This document shows, one piece after another, positions 27,801 through 35,458 of a stretch of 36,809 nucleotides of DNA. Under the pieces are notes generated by a model, which saw only the letters and a list, made by a program, of their open reading frames with translations, had not been told where the DNA came from and did not search any database. Each line of letters begins with the position of its first letter. The stretch's first letter is position 1. This stretch comes from JAZKIX01 sp040384645 (GTDB lineage Bacteria; Pseudomonadota; Gammaproteobacteria; Burkholderiales; Burkholderiaceae_D), in the NCBI GenBank assembly GCA_040384645.1, contig JAZKIX010000086.1, positions 1-36,809 of the forward strand, in the 5' to 3' direction. A program made the translations under genes and the position numbers.

Positions 27801-28502
27801 ACCGACGGTGAGTGCTATCACCACCAGCAGCGCCGCGCCGACAAAGGCAATTTTTTCATCTTCCTTGAAAAATTGCTGGGACCGATACCAGTCAGCCCTA
27901 CGCCAGCTACTCCACAAACCTAGCCCAACCAAGGTCATACCCATTGCGGTATGCAGCGCCATGCGTGCCGCCTTAAACCATGAATACAATAATTCGAGTT
28001 GCAAGGTATAGCCGACAATGCCGGTCAAGCCCAGCATCAGGATCGCAAAAGTTGCAATTTGTATGAAGACGCCAGTTGTCTTCGACTGGACTCTGGACGC
28101 GGCGATCAAGATCAAGCCCGCCAGCATAAACCCGACTGCGGTGTTAGGCGCCATCCGCCCTGCATGCGGATTCCCGTCTGACAACCAACTATGAAAACTG
28201 CGTAAGTCGATGCCGAAATCGACATCCGACATGATTTGTAATAAAACAAGCGCGCTTAGAGCAAAAATGAAAGCGCCGATTGCAGTCTGTATCGCCGCAA
28301 TTTTGCGTACCTTCAACACCGGCAACAGCAGCGTAATACCCAATAACGCGAAACAGAGCGCCGTATTGACCACCATGCCAACAAAGTTAGGCCGGATTTG
28401 CACCAGCAGCGGTGTACGTGTTAGCCACCCAAGCAAAATGACAGTTGCCAAGCAAATAATTGCCAGACCCGCCAGGCTTTGGATCGTTGCGATCTTTTTC
28501 AT
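24858..28502 (-). CDS. multidomain membrane sensor: TM region - periplasmic sensor - PAS - PAS - GGDEF - EAL
   Basis: A 1214-residue cyclic-di-GMP enzyme. Residues ~1-245 hold about seven hydrophobic segments, ~250-495 form a periplasmic Cache-like sensor, and a further membrane segment lies near 500. Two PAS domains follow (about 525-650, and ~660-775 beginning TLSSIGDAVITTDVEGKVTYLNP). The GGDEF domain (~795-950) has an intact RLGGDEFG near residue 865 and an inhibitory RxxD site (RQSD) five residues before it, so cyclase activity is plausible. In the EAL domain (~965-1214) the signature reads ELL rather than EAL, but INLSG, EITET, DDFGSG, LKIDGGFV, AEFVEN and QGYGIEKP keep the usual catalytic positions, so phosphodiesterase activity is likely too. 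It is monocistronic with its own terminator; the start has a weak ribosome binding site. Confidence 0.92.
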   Translation of the reverse strand: MKKIATIQSLAGLAIICLATVILLGWLTRTPLLVQIRPNFVGMVVNTALCFALLGITLLLPVLKVRKIAAIQTAIGAFIFALSALVLLQIMSDVDFGIDLRSFHSWLSDGNPHAGRMAPNTAVGFMLAGLILIAASRVQSKTTGVFIQIATFAILMLGLTGIVGYTLQLELLYSWFKAARMALHTAMGMTLVGLGLWSSWRRADWYRSQQFFKEDEKIAFVGAALLVVIALTVGVAGFAAQQSSLEKALTDSMPSAVRSQTTIFQSAVNQAKANGHSFASRRNLLRLTRALATQPDDEALKAELKAIGESALAFGMSGLIIYDLSQRELLRLGSFADHAKIAFAVDAESTLIWDGRLVLNTVTPLRDAHNIIGSVIVEEPLPTVNQQFANADGLGNTGEMGMCFRRESKLQCFPQYRNPKVYQSSGIGAKGKPTAMSYAVDGKAGTFKGLDYRGKSVLAAYGPLTLTGLGIVIKKDTEELFQPIRDQLNWSVPALLLLVTLGALLLRSQITPLASRLLRSERDATEKEIRIRTVVDSVGEGIITLDETGMIESFNNGASAIFGYAPDEVIGLNIKMLMPPHMRAAHEAGMQRFLQGGVAHVVGKKGVELPGLHKDGSEFSLELAVNLMQIDASRRFVGIVRDITERKEAENALFQEKERLHVTLSSIGDAVITTDVEGKVTYLNPVAETMTGWSNAEAHGRPLPEVFHIVHELTNELALNPVEIVLRHQQVAALAENTLLIQRGGARFSVEDSAAPILNKQGEIVGVVLVFHDVSHARQMAMKMTHQATHDALTGIINRPEFERRLEQALQTGKLEAKHHTMLYLDLDQFKIVNDTCGHGAGDELLRQLTSIMLEKLRQSDTLARLGGDEFGVLLESCAGAPALRIAELLRQTVCDFHFCWLDKIFPIGVSIGLITFSNGGTTVADILSMADAACFMAKDKGRNRVQVYAQEDAEVARRHGEMGWIGRIQAALEQERFILYSQKILPLGGTDQSSEGSKNHGAHFELLLRMTETDGSLIPPMAFIPAAERYGLMPLLDRWVINAAFARIAQLPAGDNSIDTCAINLSGTSICDDGFLHYVLERFAHYQIAPALICFEITETAAITNLTQAAVLIRELKTLGCRFSLDDFGSGMSSFAYLKHLPVDYLKIDGGFVKDMIDDPIDCAMVEAINHIGHVMGILTIAEFVENDTVLSKLREIGIDFAQGYGIEKPRPM

Positions 28503-28754
28503 GGATAAGCGCTTTATGTCGCGGTGCTAAATATTTCTTTGCACACATAGTATCTAAACTCGCCTGCTTTGTGACAACTGCTTGAAGTGGTAATGCACTC
28601 GGCGTTGTACACGTAACAAAGGTGCCTTAGCCGGAGCGAAAGCGCCATCCCGCTTTGAATGCTGTCTTCATCGTCACGCCAACCCAAAAAGCACCCTTCC
28701 AAGATAACGTCATTTTGTCTGTTATATTAGAAAATATCGTTTTAAATCAATGGC
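28503..28754. other. divergent intergenic region, GGDEF/EAL gene and cysE
   Basis: About 250 bp without a gene, AT-rich after 28700. It contains the upstream part of the cysE promoter region and presumably the promoter of the GGDEF/EAL gene on the minus strand. No palindromic regulator site stood out. Confidence 0.35.
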
Positions 28755-28783
28755 TTGCATTAATTATTGGTGCCCCATACAAT
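28755..28783 (+). promoter_or_regulatory. predicted sigma-70 promoter of cysE
   Basis: TTGCAT (28755-28760) and TACAAT (28778-28783) are separated by exactly 17 bp; each hexamer matches the consensus at four or five of six positions. Transcription would begin near 28790, leaving a leader of about 140 nt before the preferred cysE ATG. Confidence 0.55.
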
Positions 28784-28931
28784 GGTCGAAAGGAAACTTA
28801 AAAACCATTCCCCTTAACCTGATCCTGGCCTTTAAGTGCGGGTTCCCGTGTCCGCTTTTACCTCAATGCGCGCTTTTAAATTAAAAGTGGGCCGAAGACA
28901 AAAAACCACTATCCGAAACGCTCAGACCCGC

Positions 28932-29855
28932 ATGGATACCGAAATCGCTCACCAGACCGAAGCAGCACAGCCGCATTGGAACCTCAATGTCGTTATTGAA
29001 GGTTTGCGTTGCTCACGGGAAGAAACGCACAAGATCCGGCATCAGGGTCGCTTGCGCGAATTGCCGTCCAGGCAAGCGCTGGTCGATATATTGGACGGTT
29101 TGTCCGCGGTACTTTTTCCGACCCATTACGGCAGGCCGAACCTGAACGATGAAAGCATCGACTATTTCGTCGGCAATACGCTCAACACGACCTTGAATGT
29201 GTTGACCGAACAGGTGCGGCGCGCCTTGTTTTTTGTTTCAGATCAAGATGATCAGAATGATGCCGACTTGTCGCAAAAAGCGGTTCGCATTACGCGTGAT
29301 TTTGCGGCGGGTTTGCCAGCCTTGCGCGGATTGTTAGTCAGTGACTTACAGGCCGCTTTTAACGGTGACCCGGCAGCTACCAGCGTGGCGGAAGTGTTGT
29401 TGTGCTATCCCGGTACGACGGCCATTATTTATTACCGCTTAGCCCACTCACTCTATGGCCTCGGCGTGCCGTTCCTAGCGCGCATGATTTCCCATATTGC
29501 CCATTCCTTAACCGGGATCGACATCCACCCGGGGGCGGAAATCGGCGGCAGCTTTTTCATCGATCACGGCACCGGCGTCGTCATCGGCGAGACCGCCATC
29601 ATCGGCCAGCACGTGCGCTTATATCAAGCGGTCACCTTGGGTGCAAAACGTTTTCCGGCCGACGAACACGGTGTGCTGGTCAAAGGCAATACACGCCATC
29701 CCATCGTGGAAGACGACGTCGTCATTTACGCCGGCGCCACCGTCCTGGGACGCATCACCATCGGGCGCGGTTCCACCATCGGCGGCAATGTCTGGCTCAC
29801 GCAAAGCGTGCCGCCCGGCAGCAACATATCGCAGGCCAAGATGCGCAATGATTAG
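28932..29855 (+). CDS. cysE: serine O-acetyltransferase (EpsC/CysE type)
   Basis: Makes O-acetylserine from serine and acetyl-CoA, the precursor for cysteine synthesis. The left-handed beta-helix hexapeptide region begins at IDIHPGAEIGGSFFIDHGTG, with the catalytic Asp211-His212 pair, and continues VVIGETAIIGQHVRLYQAVTLGAK to IGGNVWLTQSVPPGS. The N-terminal ~150 residues are helical, as in the longer EpsC-type enzymes often found beside family 2A encapsulins. The C-terminus is MRND, without the Ile-ending tail used by classical CysE to bind cysteine synthase. From 28932 the length is 307; upstream GTG 28836 and ATG 28866 are in frame but have no ribosome binding site. It lies 350 bp before the encapsulin gene on the same strand, separated by REPs. 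Confidence 0.92.
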   Translation: MDTEIAHQTEAAQPHWNLNVVIEGLRCSREETHKIRHQGRLRELPSRQALVDILDGLSAVLFPTHYGRPNLNDESIDYFVGNTLNTTLNVLTEQVRRALFFVSDQDDQNDADLSQKAVRITRDFAAGLPALRGLLVSDLQAAFNGDPAATSVAEVLLCYPGTTAIIYYRLAHSLYGLGVPFLARMISHIAHSLTGIDIHPGAEIGGSFFIDHGTGVVIGETAIIGQHVRLYQAVTLGAKRFPADEHGVLVKGNTRHPIVEDDVVIYAGATVLGRITIGRGSTIGGNVWLTQSVPPGSNISQAKMRND

Positions 29856-29899
29856 TAAACCGTCCAAATGAAAAAATGGGTCGTAGGTCAATCAGATTG

Positions 29900-30060
29900 A
29901 AACAATTGGATGAGATAAGTAGGGAGTGCGGGGCCGCCAAGGCCGTGCGCACCAATAAATCACCCGATAAAACAATTGGATGAGATAAGTAGGGTACAAG
30001 CCGTGGCCGTGCGCACCAATTAGTGTCGCAGCGGAACTTGGTGCGCACGGCGCACCCTAC
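29900..30060. repeat. REP cluster between cysE and the encapsulin gene
   Basis: Two direct copies spaced 70 bp apart share AACAATTGGATGAGATAAGT followed by GTAG: REP 4 (29919-29953, long-hairpin variant with GGCCGCCAAGGCC) and REP 5 (29989-30017, degenerate). REP 6 (30040-30060) is an exact inverted copy of the GTAG + GGTGCGC-CGT-GCGCACC type seen beside the RAYT gene 12 kb away. The inverted end pair can form a hairpin that might uncouple the cysE and encapsulin transcripts. Confidence 0.85.
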
Positions 30061-30205
30061 CGTCCATTGTTTTTATCTGCTAATTCGCTAGCAACCAAAT
30101 CGTAATTGATGAGCAATCGTAAGCATATCGTCCACCGAAACTGAGCATAAATCCAACCCGAAATTTAACGAATCAAACTTCAATCCTAATCAACCGGAGC
30201 CTTCA

Positions 30206-31126
30206 ATGACCCAAGCAATCGAACAACAAACCGCACTCACCGACGCCGGCGCCCGTGGCCTCGCCATTGCAACCAGAACCGTACCGCAGATGTCGCGCAT
30301 CACCCCGCGCTGGCTGACGCATTTGCTGCAATGGGTACCGCTGGAAGCTGGTATTTACCGCGTCAACCGCGTCAAGGATGCCTCCAGCGTCACGGTCGAT
30401 TGTTCAGAGCGTGACGAGCGCGTCTTGCCTGAGACCTTCGTCGATTACGTCGAAAATCCACGTGAATACCAACTCAGCGCCGTCACCACCGTGGTCGAAG
30501 TGCATACCCGCATTTCCGACCTGTACAGCAATCCCTATAACCAGATCGCCGAACAATTGCGACTGACGATTGAAATCATCAAAGAACGTCAAGAGAGCGA
30601 ACTGATCAACAACAAAGAATACGGCCTCTTGCACAGCGTTGCTCCTAGCCAACGCATCAAAACCCGCAGCGGCGCGCCGACACCGGACGATCTGGATGAA
30701 TTGATTTCTAAAGTCTGGAAAGAGCCCGGCTTCTTCCTGGCGCATCCACTCGCCATCGCCGCTTTCGGCCGCGAATGCACCCGTCGTGGCGTGCCACCGC
30801 CAACCGTCTCTTTGTTCGGTTCGCAATTCTTGACATGGCGCGGCATCCCGCTATTTCCATGCGACAAGCTCGACATCGTCGATGGCAAATCCAATATCTT
30901 GTTGATCCGCACCGGTGAAAGCCGTCAAGGCGTGGTCGGCCTGTTCCAACCAAATCTGCCGGGCGGCGAAACCAGCCCAGGCTTGGCCGTGCGCTTCATG
31001 GGCATCAATAAAAAAGCCATCGCATCCTATCTGGTGTCGCTCTATTGCTCGCTCGCAGTCTTGACCGAAGATGCCATCGCCGTGCTGGAAGACGTGGAAG
31101 TGGGTAAGTACCATGAATACAAGTGA
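30206..31126 (+). CDS. family 2A encapsulin nanocompartment shell protein
   Basis: A 306-residue protein of the SrpI-like family 2A encapsulins, an HK97-fold shell protein expected to self-assemble into a closed protein cage. Recognisable stretches are the N-terminal MSRITPRWLTHLLQWVPLEAGIYRVNRV, SNPYNQIAEQLRLTIEIIKERQESELINNKEYGLLH (the long spine-helix region), APTPDDLDELISKVWKEPGFFLAHP, and the C-terminal MGINKKAIASYLVSLYCSLAVLTEDAIAVLEDVEV. There is no cNMP-binding insert, which excludes family 2B. No phage portal, protease or tail gene is nearby, so it is not a prophage capsid. A CGGAG site precedes the ATG. The cargo gene overlaps its 3' end by 14 bp. Confidence 0.93.
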   Translation: MTQAIEQQTALTDAGARGLAIATRTVPQMSRITPRWLTHLLQWVPLEAGIYRVNRVKDASSVTVDCSERDERVLPETFVDYVENPREYQLSAVTTVVEVHTRISDLYSNPYNQIAEQLRLTIEIIKERQESELINNKEYGLLHSVAPSQRIKTRSGAPTPDDLDELISKVWKEPGFFLAHPLAIAAFGRECTRRGVPPPTVSLFGSQFLTWRGIPLFPCDKLDIVDGKSNILLIRTGESRQGVVGLFQPNLPGGETSPGLAVRFMGINKKAIASYLVSLYCSLAVLTEDAIAVLEDVEVGKYHEYK

Positions 31127-33050
31127 TGGTAGTGAGTTTGGTGCCGCTGGTTTGCCGGATGTCGATGTCTTGACACGCATGGCTAACCAGCTATTTTCAG
31201 CGTCACCGTCTGGCTTGCCGATGGCAGTCTTGCCAGCCGCGCAAGGCCCGGCTGGAATCTCGCCGGGAGGCTTCCCCGCTGCTACCGCAGATGCACCGGT
31301 GTCGGCCGCGCCAGCGGTGCCGGATTCGCTCGGCTCTGGCCTGCCTTTAAGCGGCGCCGCGCCGCAGGGTTTCGGCTTGCCGAGCGAGGCGCAATTGCTA
31401 GCACGGCTGGCCCCGCGCAATCTGCCGGCGATGCAAGCTGCGCCGCTGGCCGGTAATAATTCAGCCTTCTATTTTTTGCAGGCTGAACAAAAGGCGCAGC
31501 AAGCCAGCGCGCAGCCATCGCCATCCAATTTTGCCGGCTTCCCTGCATCCAATCAAAGCCTGCAATCGTCCATACCGGCTTCGCACGGTTCCGACTTGCT
31601 GCAACTTGGCGCTGCACCGGCTGGTTTTGGCTTGCCCAGCGACGCCGAGTTGCAAGCCTTGCTCTCGCCTACCCAGTTTGGCATGGGCAATCCGTCGCAA
31701 CGGTCCAGCAGCACGCCATTCTATTTTCTAGAACCGCAGCCCTTGCACAAAGCTGGCACGCAAGTCCCCGGTCAAGTCGCACCGCATTCGTCATCCGGCC
31801 TGGTGCAAGCGCCGCTCGACATCAACCTGATCCGGCGCGATTTCCCGATCCTGCAAGAGCGCGTCAACGGCCGTCAATTAGTCTGGCTCGACAATGCCGC
31901 CACCACGCAAAAGCCTAACTGCGTGATCGACCGTTTGAAGTATTTCTACGAGCACGAAAACTCCAACATCCATCGCGCCGCGCATGAGTTGGCAGCACGC
32001 GCTACCGATGCCTACGAAGGCGCACGCGAAAAAGTGCGCGGCTTCCTCAACGCTGCCTCCACCAACGAAATCGGGTTCGTGCGTGGCGCCACCGAAGGCA
32101 TCAACCTGGTCGCGCAAAGCTGGGGCCGCCAGTTCATCGGCAAAGACGACGAGATAATCATCAGTTGGCTCGAACATCACGCCAACATCGTGCCGTGGCA
32201 ACAGCTCTGCGCAGAAAAAGGCGCCAAGCTCAGGGTGATTCCAGTCGATGACGACGGCCAGATTTTGCTGGACGAATACGCCAAGTTATTGAATTCGAAA
32301 ACCCGCCTGGTCTCGTTCACCCAAGTCTCCAACGCCCTCGGCACCATCACGCCCGCCCGACAAATGGTCGAGATGGCACATCGCGTCGGCGCTAAAGTCT
32401 TGGTCGACGGCGCCCAAGCCGTATCGCATTTGCGCGCCGATGTACAAGCGCTCAATTGCGACTGGTATGTCTTTTCCGGCCACAAAGTATTCGGTCCGAC
32501 CGGCATCGGCGTGCTCTACGGTAAAGAAGCCTTGCTCAACGAAACCCAACCCTGGCAAGGCGGCGGCAATATGATCAAGGATGTCACTTTTGAGCATACC
32601 CAATACCACGCCGCACCGGGACGCTTCGAAGCAGGCACCGGCAACATCGCCGACGCCGTCGGATTGGGCGCTGCGATTGATTACGTCAACCGTATCGGTA
32701 TCGACCTCATCAACCAATACGAGCATCAGCTTTTGGTCTACGCCACCGGCCTGCTCAAACCCATCCCCGGCCTGCGCCTGATCGGCACCGCGCCCGACAA
32801 GGCCAGCGTTCTATCGTTTGTGCTGGACGGTTTCAAAACCGAAGAAGTCGGCAACGCCCTCAGCAAGGAAAGCATTGCTGTGCGCTCCGGCCACCACTGC
32901 GCGCAACCGATTTTGCGCCGTTTTGGTTTGGAAGCGACAGTGCGGCCATCGCTGGCGTTTTATAACAATTGCGCGGATGTGGATGCGTTGGTGGAAGTGG
33001 TGAGAAGGGTGGCTGCTAGTCGTCAGACTGGGTCGCGGTTTTCACATTGA
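31113..33050 (+). CDS. encapsulin cargo: SufS-type cysteine desulfurase with a long N-terminal loading domain
   Basis: A 645-residue PLP enzyme that removes sulfur from cysteine to give alanine and an enzyme persulfide. The catalytic domain (~235-645) starts INLIRRDFPILQERVNGRQLVWLDNAATTQKP, has the PLP lysine K458 in SGHKVFGPTG and the persulfide cysteine C596 in RSGHHCAQP, and ends like SufS/CsdA enzymes. The first ~235 residues are Pro/Ala/Gly/Ser/Gln-rich, probably disordered, and hold GLPDVDVLTRMANQLF (residue 13), GLPSEAQLLARL (88) and GLPSDAELQALL (173), plus FYFL at 119 and 203. Such extensions load the enzyme into family 2A encapsulins. ATG 31113 is chosen over 31071 because GLPDVDVL follows it and GGAAGTGGGTAAG precedes it; it overlaps the shell gene by 14 bp, implying coupled translation. 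Confidence 0.94.
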   Translation: MNTSDGSEFGAAGLPDVDVLTRMANQLFSASPSGLPMAVLPAAQGPAGISPGGFPAATADAPVSAAPAVPDSLGSGLPLSGAAPQGFGLPSEAQLLARLAPRNLPAMQAAPLAGNNSAFYFLQAEQKAQQASAQPSPSNFAGFPASNQSLQSSIPASHGSDLLQLGAAPAGFGLPSDAELQALLSPTQFGMGNPSQRSSSTPFYFLEPQPLHKAGTQVPGQVAPHSSSGLVQAPLDINLIRRDFPILQERVNGRQLVWLDNAATTQKPNCVIDRLKYFYEHENSNIHRAAHELAARATDAYEGAREKVRGFLNAASTNEIGFVRGATEGINLVAQSWGRQFIGKDDEIIISWLEHHANIVPWQQLCAEKGAKLRVIPVDDDGQILLDEYAKLLNSKTRLVSFTQVSNALGTITPARQMVEMAHRVGAKVLVDGAQAVSHLRADVQALNCDWYVFSGHKVFGPTGIGVLYGKEALLNETQPWQGGGNMIKDVTFEHTQYHAAPGRFEAGTGNIADAVGLGAAIDYVNRIGIDLINQYEHQLLVYATGLLKPIPGLRLIGTAPDKASVLSFVLDGFKTEEVGNALSKESIAVRSGHHCAQPILRRFGLEATVRPSLAFYNNCADVDALVEVVRRVAASRQTGSRFSH

Positions 33051-33242
33051 GGATGGGAATCCTGCTCGATGTGGTTGGGGGTGTCGGGCAGGAAGTTTTT
33101 GATTGACGGTGTGATGAGCTTGAAAATTTTTTTGGCAGGATTTTGTGGTGGAAGCAATGTTTTTTTTTCGAATTTAGATGTAATTTGCCTCAAATGAATC
33201 AAGATAATCCTTCCATAAATTCGATTTTCACGACGGTGAAAG

Positions 33243-34757
33243 TTATTTCACGATGTGAAGCCTTCGCTTGTTTTCGTCGCTCATGAACAGGTCGCTGCTG
33301 TCGTGATATTCGATTGCATGGGTTTCGATAGCCTTAATCTTGTGGAACCGAATTGACCCATGAATACAGGCAAGTTTTGCTCCCACTTCAAAAGGCTCGT
33401 CAGGTTTGTCTCCAAATGCTTTTTCTATCTCAGTGGGCGTGGTGAAAATTATTTGACTAATGACGCTAGCTTCAGGGAATAAGACAACGTTTGTTCCTTT
33501 TTCTCCAGTTTGTACTGAAGGGAAAACTAGCCCATCTACTTGCGAACGAAAACGAAGTCTTAGAAACTCAAATACAACCTGAGTTGAAAGATAGCTTAGG
33601 TCGTCACTGCGTCCTTTAGGCTTGGACATCTTTTGAACTAGCGAGGTTACAAAGGTCTGTAGGTGAAGAGAGTTCAGATAACCCTTATTTAGACTAGTGA
33701 GCTTGGGTACCTTAACTTGCGCCAGTTTGGTCAGGTCTAGAAGATTGAGTCGAGTGATTGGTGTCATGCCCACGCTTACCACGTTATCCCCGGTCATTGA
33801 GCGAATCTCACTTAGACACGTGCCTCGGTCCAAAGCACAGTACAAAGCTGAAATGCCATTTGGAGTCATTTGTTGACTGCTAGCCCGGTCTTTAGGCGCC
33901 GGGCCAAAGTGGCTGCTCGGATTATCCCCTATAAGTTTTGCATCTCCATACGTTTGAACCGTACGGGCACGATATAGCTCCTCACCCCTTGAAATTATGC
34001 GAATGCATTCGGGCTTAAGTTTATCCTCGGCCGAGGATAAAAAGGAAAACAGGGAATCGAGAAATATCCTAGCATTCGGGCCGAAGAAACGATGAGAATG
34101 CCTGATGTCTTCGATGAATTTTTTCCACTTTTCTTCGTAAAAATTCCTTTCCAAAGTGCCGTCATCGAAAAAGAAATGCCTATCTCGTCCCTTATCATCC
34201 TTTACATAATCTGATGGAACGTATGCCATCAAGTCACAAAGATATGGCTCATCGGCAAGATTAAGCCACTCAGAAAGCACGATGTCGATGGTGTCAACCG
34301 AGATGTCGTCCGCTCCACACTCGTAAATCATTCCGAGTTCAAAGTAAGACAAATCATTTTCGGTCGCCACATTCTCATCGACACGTTCAAGTATGTAGTC
34401 AAAAAGTAATTTCTTTTCAATCGCAACTGCCTTATTGCGGCAGTAGTGACATGTCTCTTCTGCACCATCTTCTGATATAAATTTCTTTAGGGGAGCAGGA
34501 GTAACACAGCTAATGCAAATCAACTTTTCACCTTTGAAGTTCTTGGGCCGACTGAAACGAGCAGGATTGTGCTGACGTCCCCTAATCGATAGCGACGATT
34601 GCGAAAATTTTTTATTCAAGCGACGGTCTCGTTTTGGGCGATTGTAATCTGTCACGCGAAAAACATATATGACTGCTCTCGCCACATCGCGGACATTGAA
34701 GAAAATGGTTCTAATATGTTTTTGCATATTCTTGCCAGCTATGTTTTCTTTTGTCAT
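33243..34757 (-). CDS. large RES-domain protein with N-terminal zinc-binding region
   Basis: About 504 residues from the ATG at 34757 (the frame is open to 34787). The C-terminal ~230 residues are a RES domain: ELYRAR...QTYGD, PNGISALYCALDRGTCLSEIRS gives the Arg, Tyr and Glu positions used by RES toxins, which degrade NAD+. The N-terminal half has CISC...CHYC, a likely zinc knuckle, and then a helical region (LSYFELGMIYECGADDIS...WLNLADEPYLCDL) that matches the N-terminal domain associated with HEPN/RES proteins. It is much longer than classical ~150-200-residue RES toxins, and no Xre-type antitoxin gene lies next to it. The gene is visibly AT-rich compared with its neighbours, indicating transfer. 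It is divergent from abiEi. Confidence 0.78.
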   Translation of the reverse strand: MTKENIAGKNMQKHIRTIFFNVRDVARAVIYVFRVTDYNRPKRDRRLNKKFSQSSLSIRGRQHNPARFSRPKNFKGEKLICISCVTPAPLKKFISEDGAEETCHYCRNKAVAIEKKLLFDYILERVDENVATENDLSYFELGMIYECGADDISVDTIDIVLSEWLNLADEPYLCDLMAYVPSDYVKDDKGRDRHFFFDDGTLERNFYEEKWKKFIEDIRHSHRFFGPNARIFLDSLFSFLSSAEDKLKPECIRIISRGEELYRARTVQTYGDAKLIGDNPSSHFGPAPKDRASSQQMTPNGISALYCALDRGTCLSEIRSMTGDNVVSVGMTPITRLNLLDLTKLAQVKVPKLTSLNKGYLNSLHLQTFVTSLVQKMSKPKGRSDDLSYLSTQVVFEFLRLRFRSQVDGLVFPSVQTGEKGTNVVLFPEASVISQIIFTTPTEIEKAFGDKPDEPFEVGAKLACIHGSIRFHKIKAIETHAIEYHDSSDLFMSDENKRRLHIVK

Positions 34758-34852
34758 GCAATCATCACCCAGTCTAATACTCTCCAATCAAAATGATCCT
34801 TTAATTCGTCACTTATTTGCATTTGACGAATAAATGAAACATACTTCGCCTC

Positions 34853-35458
34853 ATGCGCGAGAAACCCCACAACCATCATTTGCTCCATCTGGTACGCCAG
34901 AAGGGCGTGTTGCGGGCGAATGATTTGAATCAGGTTGGCATCCCGCATGCTTATCTGGCGCGGCTAACTGCAAGCGGTCAACTGGAAAAAGTGGCCCGTG
35001 GCTTGTACCGGCTTCCCGACAATCCAATGTCGGAGCATGAGAGTTTGGGGTTGATCGCAACCAAGGTGCCGCAAGCGGTTTTTTGCTTGCTGACGGCTCT
35101 GCAATTTCATGATTTGACGACGCAATTGCCACGCCAAATATGGATCGCAATGCCGCGTGGCAGCCATGCACCAAAAATTGCATATCCACCGCTAAAGATG
35201 ATTCAATTTTCTGGAGATGCCTATACAGAAGGTGTTGAAATCCACGAGCGTGACCAAGTCAAGCTGCGCGTCTACTGCGTTGCCAAAACGATTGCCGATT
35301 GTTTTAAACACCGCAACAAGATAGGCCTGGATGTGGCGCTGGAAGCACTGAAAGATGCACGCGCGCAGAATAAAGCCAGTGCCGACGATCTTTGGCATTA
35401 CGCAAAAATATGTCGTGTGGCTAACGTGATGCGGCCTTATCTTGAGGCGGTCGGATGA
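34853..35458 (+). CDS. abiEi: AbiEi-type antitoxin/regulator of a type IV toxin-antitoxin system
   Basis: A 201-residue protein. The N-terminal winged HTH (HHLLHLVRQKGVLRANDLNQVGIPHAYLARLTASGQLEKVARGLYRLPD) and the C-terminal RVYCVAKTIADCFKHRNKIGLDVALEALKDA region are the hallmark of AbiEi antitoxins, which repress their own operon and counter the AbiEii toxin. It overlaps the toxin gene by 4 bp (ATGA at 35455-35458), the standard arrangement. The ribosome binding site is weak. Divergent transcription from the RES gene leaves less than 100 bp for both promoters, so AbiEi binding there could also influence the RES gene (inference). Confidence 0.9.
   Translation: MREKPHNHHLLHLVRQKGVLRANDLNQVGIPHAYLARLTASGQLEKVARGLYRLPDNPMSEHESLGLIATKVPQAVFCLLTALQFHDLTTQLPRQIWIAMPRGSHAPKIAYPPLKMIQFSGDAYTEGVEIHERDQVKLRVYCVAKTIADCFKHRNKIGLDVALEALKDARAQNKASADDLWHYAKICRVANVMRPYLEAVG

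Noticed and set aside
29900..30060. Short direct repeats as a CRISPR array
   Set aside because: There are only two direct copies, with palindromic REP cores and no spacer-like unit structure or cas genes.
30206..31126. Encapsulin gene as a prophage capsid gene
   Set aside because: No phage genes are nearby, and the overlapping desulfurase and adjacent cysE fit a family 2A encapsulin operon.
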